Positions 46,526-55,754 are shown, numbered from the stretch's first letter. The stretch: 64,000 bases of DNA from Streptomyces antibioticus (GCF_001514065.1 NZ_KQ948427.1:590649-654648); one strand, 5' to 3'. The notes: generated by a model from the letters alone, not told the origin. Program-made: numbers and translations.

Positions 46526-46565
46526 AGTTGTTGGCGACCCACGGGTGCGTCATGCTGGAATCTGC

Positions 46566-47066
46566 ATGCCGGTACCGCGACCCAGGGAGCCCGCCATCAC
46601 TCGCCAGCACGCCACCCCCAAGCCCATCGACGCGGACGAGCCGTGGATGCGCGGGCTGCACGCGGACACCGGCTATCTGCTGTACCGCCTGGGCCTCCGC
46701 TCGGGTCAGCTCTTCAACACGTTCCTCCAGGAGTCCGGGCTGCGGCTGCGCCACTACGCGGTGCTGCGCTATCTCGCCGGTTCCGCGGGCGCCCTCCAGC
46801 GGGAGCTGAGCACCCGGCTCGGTTACGACCCGAGCGCGATCGTCGGCCTGGTCGACGACCTGGAGAAGCTGGACCTCACCGAGCGCCGGCCCTCCCCCGA
46901 CGACCGCCGCAGCAAGATCGTCGTCCTCACCGAGAAGGGCCGCATCTTCCTCCGCGACACCGACGAGGCCGGACGGCGGGTGACCAACGATCTGCTGGAG
47001 CCGCTGGACGCCGGGGAACGTGACGCGCTGCACGCACTGCTGCTGAGGATCGCCGACCAGCCATGA
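46566..47066 (+). CDS. MarR family transcriptional regulator
   Basis: 166 residues. Winged-helix regulator with GYLLYRLGLRSGQLFNTFLQ, the recognition region LQRELSTRLGYDPSAIVGLVDDLEK and wing ERRPSPDDRRSKIVVLTEKG. Divergent from the catabolic operon and likely its repressor, released by an aromatic or CoA-thioester ligand. ATG 46566 is the most reasonable start, though no strong ribosome site is visible. Its stop overlaps the IclR gene start (ATGA). Confidence 0.9.
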   Translation: MPVPRPREPAITRQHATPKPIDADEPWMRGLHADTGYLLYRLGLRSGQLFNTFLQESGLRLRHYAVLRYLAGSAGALQRELSTRLGYDPSAIVGLVDDLEKLDLTERRPSPDDRRSKIVVLTEKGRIFLRDTDEAGRRVTNDLLEPLDAGERDALHALLLRIADQP

Positions 47067-47842
47067 CGGGCCAGTCGCGGGTCCGCTCACGCGGGGGCAC
47101 CCCCACCGCGCCCGACCGGCTGCTGTCCGTGCTGGGCGCGTTCGACCACGGGCACCCGGCGCTGAGCCTCACGGACATCAGCCGCCGGGCGGGCCTGAGC
47201 CTGACCACCGCGCACCGGCTCGTGGGCGCCCTCACCGAGTGGGGCGCCCTGGAGCGGGACGACTCCGGCGTCTACCACGTGGGCCTGCGCCTCTGGGAGG
47301 TCGCCGCCCTCGCCCCGCGCGGCCTCGCGCTGCGGCAGATCGCACTGCCGTACCTGGAGGACCTGTACGAAGCGACGCACGAGAACGTGCAGTTGGCGGT
47401 CCGGGACGGCACGGACGTCGTCTACATCGAGTGGCTGTCGGGGCGTTCGTCGGTCGGCGTGCACATCAGGGTCGGCGCCCGCTGGCCGCTGCACGCCACC
47501 GGCGTCGGGCTCGCGCTGCTGGCCCATGACACCCCGGAGTTCCAGGAACGGTACTGCGCGGGCCCCCTCGCCTCCTTCACCCCGTACACGATCACGGACC
47601 CGGCACGACTGCGCCGGGCCCTGGCCGAGACCCGGCGCACCGGGGTGGCGGTGAGCGACCGTCAGGTCACCGACGACGCACTGTCGGTGGCCGCCCCCGT
47701 GCGCGGGACCGGCGGGGCGGTGGTGGCCGCCGTGTCGATCGTGGTGCCCCAAGCCGACGCGCAGGTACCGGTGTTGGTGCCGGCGGTGCGGGTCGCCGCC
47801 CGCGGGATATCGCGGGCGTTGGGGTGGCGGCCGGAGAAGTGA
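47063..47842 (+). CDS. IclR family transcriptional regulator
   Basis: 259 residues. N-terminal helix-turn-helix (LTDISRRAGLSLTTAHRLVGAL, about residues 35-60), then the IclR effector domain (GLALRQIALPYLEDLYEATH; AVRDGTDVVYIEWLSG). IclR proteins often govern aromatic or acid catabolism. It is co-translated with MarR, so the operon across the divergent promoter is under two regulators, a repressor and possibly an activator. Confidence 0.9.
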   Translation: MTGQSRVRSRGGTPTAPDRLLSVLGAFDHGHPALSLTDISRRAGLSLTTAHRLVGALTEWGALERDDSGVYHVGLRLWEVAALAPRGLALRQIALPYLEDLYEATHENVQLAVRDGTDVVYIEWLSGRSSVGVHIRVGARWPLHATGVGLALLAHDTPEFQERYCAGPLASFTPYTITDPARLRRALAETRRTGVAVSDRQVTDDALSVAAPVRGTGGAVVAAVSIVVPQADAQVPVLVPAVRVAARGISRALGWRPEK

Positions 47843-47970
47843 GGGTTCAGCGGCTGCCGGTCATCGCCCGAAACAGAATCCGACCAGCGCCCGGATATCC
47901 CTCTCACCGGCGAGGCAGCGCCCCTGACCGCTCGCGATACTGGAACGGCCCCTGCCCCGAGGAGCCGCCG

Positions 47971-49173
47971 ATGTCCGCTCACCCCTGGTTCGCGCCGCTG
48001 GTCAAGCGGGTGCGTACGGCGAATCCGTACGTCGTCGACACCGCGCTCGCCGCCCTCGTGCTGTTCGCCGCCTCGCTCCAGTGGATCTTCCCCGACGAGG
48101 GGGACGACCGGCTGACCTGGCAGGGCTGGCTGCTCGGCGCGGCCACCGCCGTCCCCCTGGTCTGGCGGCACCGGGCGCCGTTCGCGATGGCCTGCGCGGT
48201 GTCCGTGGCCACCCCCGCGCAGGCGCTGTACCACGCGCCGCCGCCGGACCTGATGTACGGCGGGTTCGTGGTCCTCTACACCATGGCCGCCCTCGGCACG
48301 CCGTGGCAGCGGCGCTTCATGCTGGTGGGCTGGACGATCGGGGTCACGCTCGTCATGACGCACAAGGAGACCCCGGAACCCTTCGAGTACGCCTTCCAGC
48401 TGATGAGCGTGGCCTGCGCCTACGCGTTCGGTGTGCTCGCCCGCGTCCAGCGCGCCTACACCGCCGAACTGGAGGACCGGGCGCGGCGGTTGGAACGGGA
48501 GCGGGCCGCGGACACCGCGCGGGCGACGGCGCAGGAACGGGCCCGGATCGCCCGGGACATGCACGACATCCTGGCCCACGCGGTGAGCCTGATGGTGGTG
48601 CAGGCCGAGGCCGGGCCGGTGGTGGTGCGCAGTGATCCGGCACGCGCGGAGGCCGCGTTCGACGCGATCGCGGGGGCGGGCCGGGACGCGATGGCGCAGT
48701 TGCGCCGCATCCTCGGCGTCCTCAAGGAGGAGCAGCGCAACGGGACTTCGCCACAGCCCGGCATCCGGGCCCTGCCGGCGCTGGTCCGGCAGGTCGGTGA
48801 ATCCACCGGCCTGCGGGTGAGGTTGAGCACGAGCGGTGAGCCCCTGCCCCTCCCGCCGGACACCGACATCGCCGCCTACCGGGTGGTCCAGGAGGCTCTC
48901 ACCAACACGGTCAAGCACGCGTACGCTTCCTCCGCGACCGTCGAACTCGACTGGACGGAGGAGGCGTTGACGCTGACGGTGACGGACGACGGACGCGGCC
49001 CCACGGGCCCGGGAAGCGGGTTCGCGAGGCCGGGCGGCGGGCACGGTCTGATCGGCATCCGGGAGCGGGCGGCCGCCTGCGGCGGCGAGGCGCGTGCCGG
49101 GCGCGGCCCGGACGGCGGCTTCCGGGTCGTCGTACGCCTCCCGGCCGGTGACCGGCAGGCGGCTCTCGGGTGA
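47971..49173 (+). CDS. Two-component sensor histidine kinase (DesK/NarX type)
   Basis: 400 residues. N-terminal membrane part with about five helices (about 20-165), then a coiled-coil region and HisKA_3 (ERARIARDMHDILAHAVSLM, phosphorylated His in RDMHD), and an HATPase domain (VVQEALTNTVKHAYA as N-box; GLIGIRERAAACGG as G-box). ATG 47971 has GAGGAG upstream. Overlaps the response regulator gene by four bases. No extracellular sensor domain, so it probably senses membrane state. Confidence 0.92.
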   Translation: MSAHPWFAPLVKRVRTANPYVVDTALAALVLFAASLQWIFPDEGDDRLTWQGWLLGAATAVPLVWRHRAPFAMACAVSVATPAQALYHAPPPDLMYGGFVVLYTMAALGTPWQRRFMLVGWTIGVTLVMTHKETPEPFEYAFQLMSVACAYAFGVLARVQRAYTAELEDRARRLERERAADTARATAQERARIARDMHDILAHAVSLMVVQAEAGPVVVRSDPARAEAAFDAIAGAGRDAMAQLRRILGVLKEEQRNGTSPQPGIRALPALVRQVGESTGLRVRLSTSGEPLPLPPDTDIAAYRVVQEALTNTVKHAYASSATVELDWTEEALTLTVTDDGRGPTGPGSGFARPGGGHGLIGIRERAAACGGEARAGRGPDGGFRVVVRLPAGDRQAALG

Positions 49174-49838
49174 GCATCCGGGTGGTCGTCGCCGACGACC
49201 AGGAACTCGTGCGCAGCGGCTTCAGCATGATCCTGGAGGCGCAGGCGGACATCGAGGTCGTCGCCGAGGCCGGGGACGGCGCCGAGGCGGTCGCCGCGGT
49301 GCAGCGGCACACACCCGACGTGCTGCTCCTCGACATCCGCATGCCCGTGATGGACGGCCTGGAGGCGGCGCGCCGGGTGTGCGGGCAGTCCGCGTGCAAG
49401 GTCGTCATGCTGACCACGTTCGACCTGGACGAGTACGTCTACGAGGCCCTGTACGCGGGCGCCAGCGGTTTCCTGCTCAAGGACGTGCGCCGGGACGACC
49501 TGGTGCACGCCGTGCGGGTCGTCGCCGCCGGGGACTCGCTGCTCGCGCCCGCCGTGACCCGGCGGCTGGTCGCGGACATCGTGCGCCGCCGCCGGGAGGA
49601 GGCCACGGCCGAGGTCACCCCGGACCGCCTGGACGTACTGACCGCCCGCGAGGTGGAGACGCTGCGGATGCTGGCGCGGGGGCTGTCCAACGCGGAGATC
49701 GCCACCACGCTGTTCGTCAGCGAGCACACCGTGAAGACCCATGTCAGCAATGTGCTGAACAAGTTGGGGCTGCGGGACCGGGTGCAGGCCGTGATCTGCG
49801 CCTACGAGACCGGGCTCGTGACGCCGGGTTCCGCTTAG
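49170..49838 (+). CDS. Two-component response regulator (NarL/LuxR type)
   Basis: 222 residues. Receiver domain with acidic pocket VVVADDQELV, phosphoacceptor Asp in VLLLDIRMPVMDG and Lys in FLLKDV; C-terminal LuxR helix-turn-helix (LTAREVETLRMLARGLSNAE, TLFVSEHTVKTHVSNVL). Partner of the kinase encoded just upstream. Targets are unknown; the MMPL transporter beyond the next gene is a possible one. Confidence 0.93.
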   Translation: MSIRVVVADDQELVRSGFSMILEAQADIEVVAEAGDGAEAVAAVQRHTPDVLLLDIRMPVMDGLEAARRVCGQSACKVVMLTTFDLDEYVYEALYAGASGFLLKDVRRDDLVHAVRVVAAGDSLLAPAVTRRLVADIVRRRREEATAEVTPDRLDVLTAREVETLRMLARGLSNAEIATTLFVSEHTVKTHVSNVLNKLGLRDRVQAVICAYETGLVTPGSA

Positions 49839-50239
49839 TCCCCGAGCTCTTCGAAGAGCGTCAGTTGCAGCGAACCCGGCGCCTCCAGGCGGGAGTTGAG
49901 GGAGTTCCAGGGGGTGCGGGTCGGCTCGGCGAGCACTTCGGCGCCCGCGGCCGCCAGCCTCGCGGTCGCGGCGGTGGCGTCCGGGACCTCGAAGGCGACG
50001 CGGAGGTGCCCGGCGACCCGGCGGCCGACCTCCACGTCGTCGATGAACCCCGCATGGTTCGGATCGGTGATCTCCAGCGTGGCCCGGCCCGCCTCCAGGA
50101 TGGTGACCCGGCCGCCGGGCGAGGAGAAGGCGGCGCGTTCGGGCAGGCCGAGGACGTCGCGGTAGAAGCGCAGCGCCTCGTCGTAGTCGTCGGCGGTGAC
50201 GACGAGGCGGAGTTCACGGACGGCGGGCGCGTCGGACAT
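49835..50239 (-). CDS. VOC (glyoxalase/bleomycin resistance-like) family protein
   Basis: 134 residues, a pair of beta-alpha-beta-beta-beta modules: LRLVVTADDYDEALRFYRDV and VAFEVPDATAATARLAAAGA. The usual metal ligands are only partly visible, so it may be a binding protein or an enzyme. ATG 50239 with GAAGGAG upstream. Its stop overlaps that of the convergent response regulator gene. Divergent from the MMPL exporter gene. Confidence 0.87.
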   Translation of the reverse strand: MSDAPAVRELRLVVTADDYDEALRFYRDVLGLPERAAFSSPGGRVTILEAGRATLEITDPNHAGFIDDVEVGRRVAGHLRVAFEVPDATAATARLAAAGAEVLAEPTRTPWNSLNSRLEAPGSLQLTLFEELGD

Positions 50240-50412
50240 ACGGGCTCCTTCAAGATCGCGGGCACCTGGCATGGAGGGCAACTCCCCTGCCGGTCGGTTG
50301 ATTCCTCCCCCTGAGGAGTGAGACCGGCGGCCGTCTCCCCCGTACGACCGAGTCCCGGAAACCGCTCCCTCCGGCGATCCGGCCACGCCCCCTGCCCCGC
50401 GAGCCTGAGGGC

Positions 50413-52545
50413 ATGTCAACCGACGTCTCGCCGGGAGGGACCGTGCTCTCCACACTCGCCCGGACGGCCACGCGCCGTCCGCTCACCGTCATCGCCCTGT
50501 GGGTGCTCTTCCTGCTGCTCGGCTTCGGGCTCGGCACCGGCGTCTTCGGGCGCCTGTCGGACAACGTGCCCGAGGTGCCCGGCACCGAGTCGGAGGCGGC
50601 CGCGCAGTATCTCGACCGGGTCGACCCGTCGGGCGACTCGATCACCGCCGTCGTCGAGGGCACCGCCGTCACCGACCCCGCGCTGCGGACCCAGGTCGAG
50701 CAAGCCGTCGCCGACGTACGGAAGATCGCCGGGGTGGCCGCCGTACCGGACCCGTACACGACGCCCGGTCTGACCGCCGAGGACGGGCGGGCGCTCCTCG
50801 TACCCGTCGCCCTCGAGGGCGGTCTCGACGACGACGCCGAGGAACGGACCGTGAACGACGCCGCCGACCGCATCAAGGAGATCGACGCGCCCGAAGTCCA
50901 CGTCAGCGGCGGCCCGTTGCTGGGCCTCCAGATCGGTGAGCAAGCTCAAGAGGATGTGCGGAACGCGGAGTTGATCTCCCTGCCCGTGGTCCTCGCCCTG
51001 CTCCTCGTCGTCTTCGGCGGACTGCGCTCCGCCGCGCTGCCCCTCGTCATCGCGGTGAGCGGCATCGCGGGCGCGTTCCTGGCACTGTTCCTGTTCAGCT
51101 CGGTCACCGACATCTCCGTGTACGCGATCCAGGTGACGACGATGCTGGGGCTCGGACTCGCCGTGGACTACGCCCTGTTGATGCTGGTCCGCTTCCGCGA
51201 GGAACGCCGGACGACGGAGGATGTGGTCGAGGCCGTGCACCGTACGGTCGCGGCGGCCGGGCGGACCGTGCTGTTCTCCGGCCTCACCGTCGCGGTCAGC
51301 CTGACCGGGCTGCTGGTCTTCCCGAGCGTCTTCCTGCGCAGCATGGGCCTCGCGGTGGCCGCCGTGGTCGTCGTCGACATGCTCGCCGCGGTCACGCTGC
51401 TGCCCGCGCTGCTCACCCGCTTCGGCCGGAAGATCCCACCGGCGAAGGACCGGCCCGAGAGCGAGGAGGGCCGCGTCTTCGCCCGCCTCGCCCGCTTCTC
51501 CGCGCGCAACCGCGTCGCCGTCCTGGCGGTGATCGTCCCGGCGCTGCTGGTGCTCGCCCTGCCCGTCACGGGCATGAGGATCAACCTCGGCGACGCCCAG
51601 CAACTGCCGTCGAGCACCGAGGCACGGCAGCTGTACGACACCGTCGACGCCCACTTCCCGCCGGGCACCGGCGTGGCCACGGTCACCGTCGTCCTCAAGC
51701 CCGGCACCGACGCGGGCACCGCCGACCGCATCCGCGCCCTGTCACCGCGCGCCGAGTCGCGGGACCTGCCGAACGGCACCACGGTCGTGGAGCTGCCGCC
51801 GTCCGGCAGCGTGGACGGGGACGCGGCGACCAGCCTGGTGAAGCAGGTCCGTGAGCTGCGCGGGGACGCGCCCGTCGAGGTCACCGGCCCCGCCGCTCGC
51901 CTCGTCGACTTCCGGGCCATGCTCGCCGACCGGGCGCCCTGGGCCGCGCTGACCGTGCTGGCCGGCATCTTCGTCCTGCTGTTCGCCTTCACCGGCTCGG
52001 TGCTGATCCCGCTGCGCACGATCGCGACGACACTGCTGAGCCTTGGGGCTGCGCTGGGCGCGGTGGTGTGGGTGTTCCAGGACGGGCACCTGGCCGGGCT
52101 GCTCGGCGCCGAGGGCCTCGGGTCGCTGAGCCTGACGGCACCGCCGCTGATCATCGCGATCGCCTTCGGCCTGGCGATGGACTACGAGCTGTTCATCCTG
52201 GCCCGGATGCGGGAGGCCCGCCGGGCCATCGGGGACGACCAGGAGGCCGTGGTGACCGGCCTGCGCCGCTCGGGCCGGGTGGTGACCTGCGCCGCCCTGC
52301 TCCTCGCGGTCGTGTTCGGTGCCTTCATGACGGGCGGCTTCTCCCCCATCCTCCAGATCGGACTCGGGCTCACCCTCGCGGTGCTGATCGACGCCACCGT
52401 CGTCCGCATGCTGCTCGTCCCGGCGACGATGACGCTGCTCGGGCGACGGGCGTGGTGGGCGCCGAAGCCACTGCGGCGGGTGCATGACCGGTTCGGGCTG
52501 AGGGAGGAGGCGTCGGCCGCGCCACGGGTGCCGACGAACGTCTGA
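50413..52545 (+). CDS. MMPL family RND-type transporter
   Basis: 710 residues with twelve predicted membrane helices in two halves, each with a large extracytoplasmic loop. The RND signature is visible as GLGLAVDYALLMLVRFREE in the first half and AFGLAMDYELFILARMREAR in the second, with the proton-relay Asp/Tyr pairs. The family exports lipids or toxic compounds driven by protons. A GAGGGC precedes the ATG. A terminator hairpin follows immediately. Substrate unknown. Confidence 0.92.
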   Translation: MSTDVSPGGTVLSTLARTATRRPLTVIALWVLFLLLGFGLGTGVFGRLSDNVPEVPGTESEAAAQYLDRVDPSGDSITAVVEGTAVTDPALRTQVEQAVADVRKIAGVAAVPDPYTTPGLTAEDGRALLVPVALEGGLDDDAEERTVNDAADRIKEIDAPEVHVSGGPLLGLQIGEQAQEDVRNAELISLPVVLALLLVVFGGLRSAALPLVIAVSGIAGAFLALFLFSSVTDISVYAIQVTTMLGLGLAVDYALLMLVRFREERRTTEDVVEAVHRTVAAAGRTVLFSGLTVAVSLTGLLVFPSVFLRSMGLAVAAVVVVDMLAAVTLLPALLTRFGRKIPPAKDRPESEEGRVFARLARFSARNRVAVLAVIVPALLVLALPVTGMRINLGDAQQLPSSTEARQLYDTVDAHFPPGTGVATVTVVLKPGTDAGTADRIRALSPRAESRDLPNGTTVVELPPSGSVDGDAATSLVKQVRELRGDAPVEVTGPAARLVDFRAMLADRAPWAALTVLAGIFVLLFAFTGSVLIPLRTIATTLLSLGAALGAVVWVFQDGHLAGLLGAEGLGSLSLTAPPLIIAIAFGLAMDYELFILARMREARRAIGDDQEAVVTGLRRSGRVVTCAALLLAVVFGAFMTGGFSPILQIGLGLTLAVLIDATVVRMLLVPATMTLLGRRAWWAPKPLRRVHDRFGLREEASAAPRVPTNV

Positions 52546-52555
52546 CGGGGGGTTC

Positions 52556-52585
52556 GGGGCCCGGCTTTCGGCCGGGTCCCGTTTT
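52556..52585 (+). terminator. Rho-independent-like terminator after the MMPL gene
   Basis: GGGGCCCGGC (52556-52565), loop TTTCG, GCCGGGTCCC (52571-52580) with one G-T pair, followed by GTTTT. Eleven bases after the stop codon. Confidence 0.75.
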
Positions 52586-52610
52586 CCCGTGCGGCGGCTA
52601 GAGTTTTTCC

Positions 52611-52775
52611 ATGGGTGGGGATACGGGGGAACGGCCCACGCGGCCGTGCAAGTGGTGTGGCAAGCCGGTCGAGCAGCCGCGCAGCCGGTGGCGCCGGCGG
52701 GGTTTCTGCAGCAAGTCCCATCGGCGCAGGAACCGGGTGATGGACGCCGTGTTCGAGATCCTGGACTTCTGGTAG
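52611..52775 (+). CDS. Small cysteine-containing, zinc-ribbon-like protein
   Basis: 54 residues, very basic in the middle. The CxxC knuckle RPCKWCGKPVEQ is followed by GFCSKSHRRRNR, so Cys13, Cys16 and Cys33 with His36 could bind zinc (CxxC...CxxH). The end is acidic/aromatic (DAVFEILDFW). It starts about 30 bases after the MMPL terminator. Similar short proteins occur in Streptomyces genomes as far as I recall, with no known role; nucleic-acid binding is plausible. No good ribosome site is visible, so the message may be leaderless. Confidence 0.65.
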   Translation: MGGDTGERPTRPCKWCGKPVEQPRSRWRRRGFCSKSHRRRNRVMDAVFEILDFW

Positions 52776-52896
52776 CCCGCGTCCCCGCCCCGGTCCTCAC
52801 CGGAATCTCAGGAAGCGGCACGGGGATTCAAAGGACCGGCACATCTGCGCGACGCAGGATGCCCACGCAAAGGCGGATATCTCAGGAAGGCCTGCC

Positions 52897-54129
52897 GTGG
52901 GCGTCTCGCACATATCGAACCGGTCCGACCAGCCGTCACCGAGGTGGTCGCGGCGCGGAGTGCTCGGCGTGCTCGGCGTCGTCCCCGCCGCGGTGCTCAG
53001 CGGGTGCGGCGGCTCGGCGGACGCGAAGGGCACCGGGGCGACGGCGTCAGTGAAGTCCGCCGCGACGAAGAAGCCGGTCGTCACGGTCACGCCCGCCGAC
53101 GGCACCGAGAAGGCCGCCTTCACCAGCCCCGTCGAGGTCACCGTCACCGACGGCACCCTCGCGTCCGTCGAGGTCGGCGGCAACGACGGCTCGACGCTGA
53201 AGGGCACCTTCAACGACGCGAGGACCACCTGGACGTCGACGCGGAACCCGTACTCGGGGACGAAATACACGGTGACGGCGAAGGCGCGGGGCGCCGACGC
53301 CGAGACCGCGACCTTCACCACGAAGCCCCCCGGCGAGACCTTCGTCGGCTACTTCACCCCCGAGGCCGGCTCCACGTCCGGTGTCGGCATGCCGGTCTCG
53401 ATCAACTTCACGCACGCCGTCTCCGACAAGGCCGCCGTCGAGAAGGCGATCACGGTGACCGCGGAACCGGCCGTCGAGGTGGTCGGCCACTGGTTCAGCG
53501 ACACGCGCCTCGACTTCCGGCCCGAGACGTACTGGGCGGCCGGCACGACCATCACGCTCGGGCTGCGCCTGAAGGACGTCGAGGGCACGGACGGGGTCTA
53601 CGGCGTCCAGTCCAAGGACGTCACCTTCCACATCGGGCGCGAGCAGATCAGCACGGTCGACCTGGCCACCAAGGAGATGGTGGTCAAGCGGGACGGGTCG
53701 ACGTACGCCACCTACCCCGTCTCCGGCGGCGACGCCGAGCACACCACCTGGTCCGGGATCATGGTGGTCAGCGAGCGGTTCAAGGAGACCCGGATGGAGT
53801 CCTCCACCGTCGGGCTGGGCGACGAGTACGACATCTCCGACGTCCCGCACGCCCAGCGCCTCACCACCTCCGGCACCTTCATCCACGGCAACTACTGGGC
53901 GGCCACCTCGGTGTTCGGCAGCCGGAACACCAGCCACGGGTGTGTCGGGCTGCATGACGCCAAGGGTGCGAACGACAGCTCCGCGCCGGGCTACCGGTTC
54001 TACAAGAGCTCGATGCTCGGTGATGTCGTCATCGTGAAGAACTCCGGTGAGGAGACGGTCGATCCGGCGAACGGGCTCAACGGCTGGAACCTGTCGTGGG
54101 CCAAGTGGAAGGCGGGCAGCGCGCTTTAG
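52897..54129 (+). CDS. L,D-transpeptidase lipoprotein with Ig-like domains
   Basis: 410 residues. The leader has twin Arg and a lipobox (RWSRRGVLGVLG...VLSGCGG), so it is an exported lipoprotein. Two Ig-like domains (about 60-150 and 155-255) precede a YkuD domain (about 260-390) with the active-site motif TFIHGNYW...NTSHGCVGLHD, Cys in SHGCVGLH. It makes 3-3 cross-links in peptidoglycan, as actinobacterial LdtMt2/LppS relatives do. GTG start with GGAAGG upstream. Confidence 0.93.
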   Translation: MGVSHISNRSDQPSPRWSRRGVLGVLGVVPAAVLSGCGGSADAKGTGATASVKSAATKKPVVTVTPADGTEKAAFTSPVEVTVTDGTLASVEVGGNDGSTLKGTFNDARTTWTSTRNPYSGTKYTVTAKARGADAETATFTTKPPGETFVGYFTPEAGSTSGVGMPVSINFTHAVSDKAAVEKAITVTAEPAVEVVGHWFSDTRLDFRPETYWAAGTTITLGLRLKDVEGTDGVYGVQSKDVTFHIGREQISTVDLATKEMVVKRDGSTYATYPVSGGDAEHTTWSGIMVVSERFKETRMESSTVGLGDEYDISDVPHAQRLTTSGTFIHGNYWAATSVFGSRNTSHGCVGLHDAKGANDSSAPGYRFYKSSMLGDVVIVKNSGEETVDPANGLNGWNLSWAKWKAGSAL

Positions 54130-54229
54130 GGCGTATGCGCCGTTCATGACCTGAACTTGCCTGGAGTGAAAGGACTTTCCTTGCTTTAAGTCTTGACGGC
54201 CTCTTCGGCGGAGAGCACATTGGGCCCAC

Positions 54230-54247
54230 TTTGAGAGCGCTCTCAAA
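54230..54247. promoter_or_regulatory. 18-base perfect palindromic operator upstream of GH16
   Basis: TTTGAGAGCGCTCTCAAA, symmetric over all 18 bases, 53 bases before the start codon. Upstream, TTGACG (54193-54198) with CACATT (54216-54221), 17 bases apart, could be the promoter, which places the operator over the transcription start. LacI-family repressors of Streptomyces glycoside hydrolase genes, such as CebR, bind similar 14-18 base palindromes with GCGC in the centre. Confidence 0.7.
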
Positions 54248-54299
54248 GGTTCTCAAGAGGTACCCGCGCACCCCATCTCCGTACCCGAGAGGCACCCCC

Positions 54300-55688
54300 A
54301 TGAGCGACACCTCCGGCATACCCAGACGGCGACGGGCCCTGGTCGCCGTCCTCGCCACGCTCGGTCTGGCGGCGGCCGTGGCCTCGGCCGCGACCCTCCC
54401 CGCGAACGCCTCCGCGCCCACACCCCCTTCGGGCTGGACCCAGGTCTTCCTCGACGACTTCAACGGCGCGGCCGGAACCGGCGTCAGCACCTCCAACTGG
54501 CAGTACGCGACCGGCACTTCGTATCCCGGCGGCCCCGCCAACTGGGGCACCGGCGAGGTCGAGACGATGACGAACAGCACGTCCAACGTCTCGCTCGACG
54601 GCAACGGCAATCTGCGCATCACCCCGATCCGCGACTCCGCCGGCCGGTGGACGTCAGGTCGCATCGAGACCAACCGCACCGACTTCCAGCCCCCGGCCGG
54701 CGGCAAGTTGCGCGTCGAGGCACGCATCCAGATGCCGAACGTGACGGGCACGGCGGCCGAGGGCTACTGGCCGGCGTTCTGGATGCTCGGCGCGCCCTAC
54801 CGCGGCAACTACCAGAACTGGCCGGGCGTCGGCGAGCTGGACATCATGGAGAACGTCCAGGGCATGAACCGCGTGTGGGCCACGATGCACTGCGGCACCA
54901 ACCCGGGCGGCCCCTGCAACGAGACGACGGGCATCGGCAACAACGTCGCCTGTCCGGGCTCGACCTGCCAGTCGGCGTTCCACACGTACACGATGGAGTG
55001 GGACCGCTCGGTGAGCCCCGAGACGATCCGCTTCTATGTCGACGGCACGCAGTTCCACTCGGTCAACGCGAGCCAGATGGACGCGACGACCTGGGCCAAC
55101 GCCACCAACCACGGGTTCTTCATCATCCTGAACGTGGCGATGGGCGGCGCCTTCCCCGACGCGCTCGGCGGCGGGCTGGACAGCGGCACCCAGTCCGGTG
55201 TGCCGATGACCGTGGACTACGTCCAGGTGCTGTCGGCCGGTGGGGGCGGCGGCACCACGCCTCCTCCGTCGGGCAGTCGTGACGCCTACAGCACCATCCA
55301 GGCGGAGTCGTTCAACAGCCAGTCCGGCACGATCACGGAGACCACCACCGACACCGGCGGCGGCCAGAACATCGGTGCGCTGGCCAACGGTGACTGGGCG
55401 CTCTACCAGAACGTCAACTTCGGCTCCACGGCGGCCACTCAGTTCGTCGCCCGGGTGGCGAGCGGCGCCGGCAGCGGGGTCAGCGGTCTGGTGGAGGTGC
55501 GCCTGGACAGCCGCTCCAACGCCCCCATCGGCAGCTTCGCCCTGGCCAACACCGGGGGCTGGCAGTCCTGGCGGACGGTACCGGCGAACATCTCGTCGGT
55601 GACCGGGACGCACGACGTGCATCTGACGTTCACGAGCGGCCAGCCAGCGGACTTCGTGAACGTGAACTGGTTCAACTTCGGTCACTGA
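54300..55688 (+). CDS. Secreted GH16 endo-beta-1,3-glucanase with CBM6
   Basis: 462 residues. Signal peptide with cleavage near ANA-SAPTP (about residue 40). The GH16 domain (about 45-315) carries the catalytic motif GELDIMENVQG (ExDxxE). A Gly/Pro/Thr linker leads to a CBM6-like domain (about 328-462: YSTIQAESFNSQSG and ALYQNVNFG). It would cut laminarin-like beta-1,3-glucans from fungi or algae outside the cell. The start is MSDTSG at 54300, with GAGAGG upstream; an earlier ATG-less extension to 54231 would overlap the operator. Transcribed alone, followed by a terminator. Confidence 0.93.
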   Translation: MSDTSGIPRRRRALVAVLATLGLAAAVASAATLPANASAPTPPSGWTQVFLDDFNGAAGTGVSTSNWQYATGTSYPGGPANWGTGEVETMTNSTSNVSLDGNGNLRITPIRDSAGRWTSGRIETNRTDFQPPAGGKLRVEARIQMPNVTGTAAEGYWPAFWMLGAPYRGNYQNWPGVGELDIMENVQGMNRVWATMHCGTNPGGPCNETTGIGNNVACPGSTCQSAFHTYTMEWDRSVSPETIRFYVDGTQFHSVNASQMDATTWANATNHGFFIILNVAMGGAFPDALGGGLDSGTQSGVPMTVDYVQVLSAGGGGGTTPPPSGSRDAYSTIQAESFNSQSGTITETTTDTGGGQNIGALANGDWALYQNVNFGSTAATQFVARVASGAGSGVSGLVEVRLDSRSNAPIGSFALANTGGWQSWRTVPANISSVTGTHDVHLTFTSGQPADFVNVNWFNFGH

Positions 55689-55710
55689 TAACGCAGTTGG
55701 CATCAGGTTC

Positions 55711-55754
55711 GTCGGCCTGCCCACGTCTCGCCGCGCGGGAGGGGGCAGGCCGAC
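55711..55754 (+). terminator. Terminator hairpin after GH16
   Basis: GTCGGCCTGCCC (55711-55722) and GGGCAGGCCGAC (55743-55754), perfect 12-base stem with a 20-base loop, 22 bases after the GH16 stop. Confidence 0.7.

Noticed and set aside
52805-52889. Direct repeat ATCTCAGGAAG (52805 and 52879) before the L,D-transpeptidase gene
   Set aside because: Eleven bases, and the second copy merely includes the ribosome site; no further copies found.
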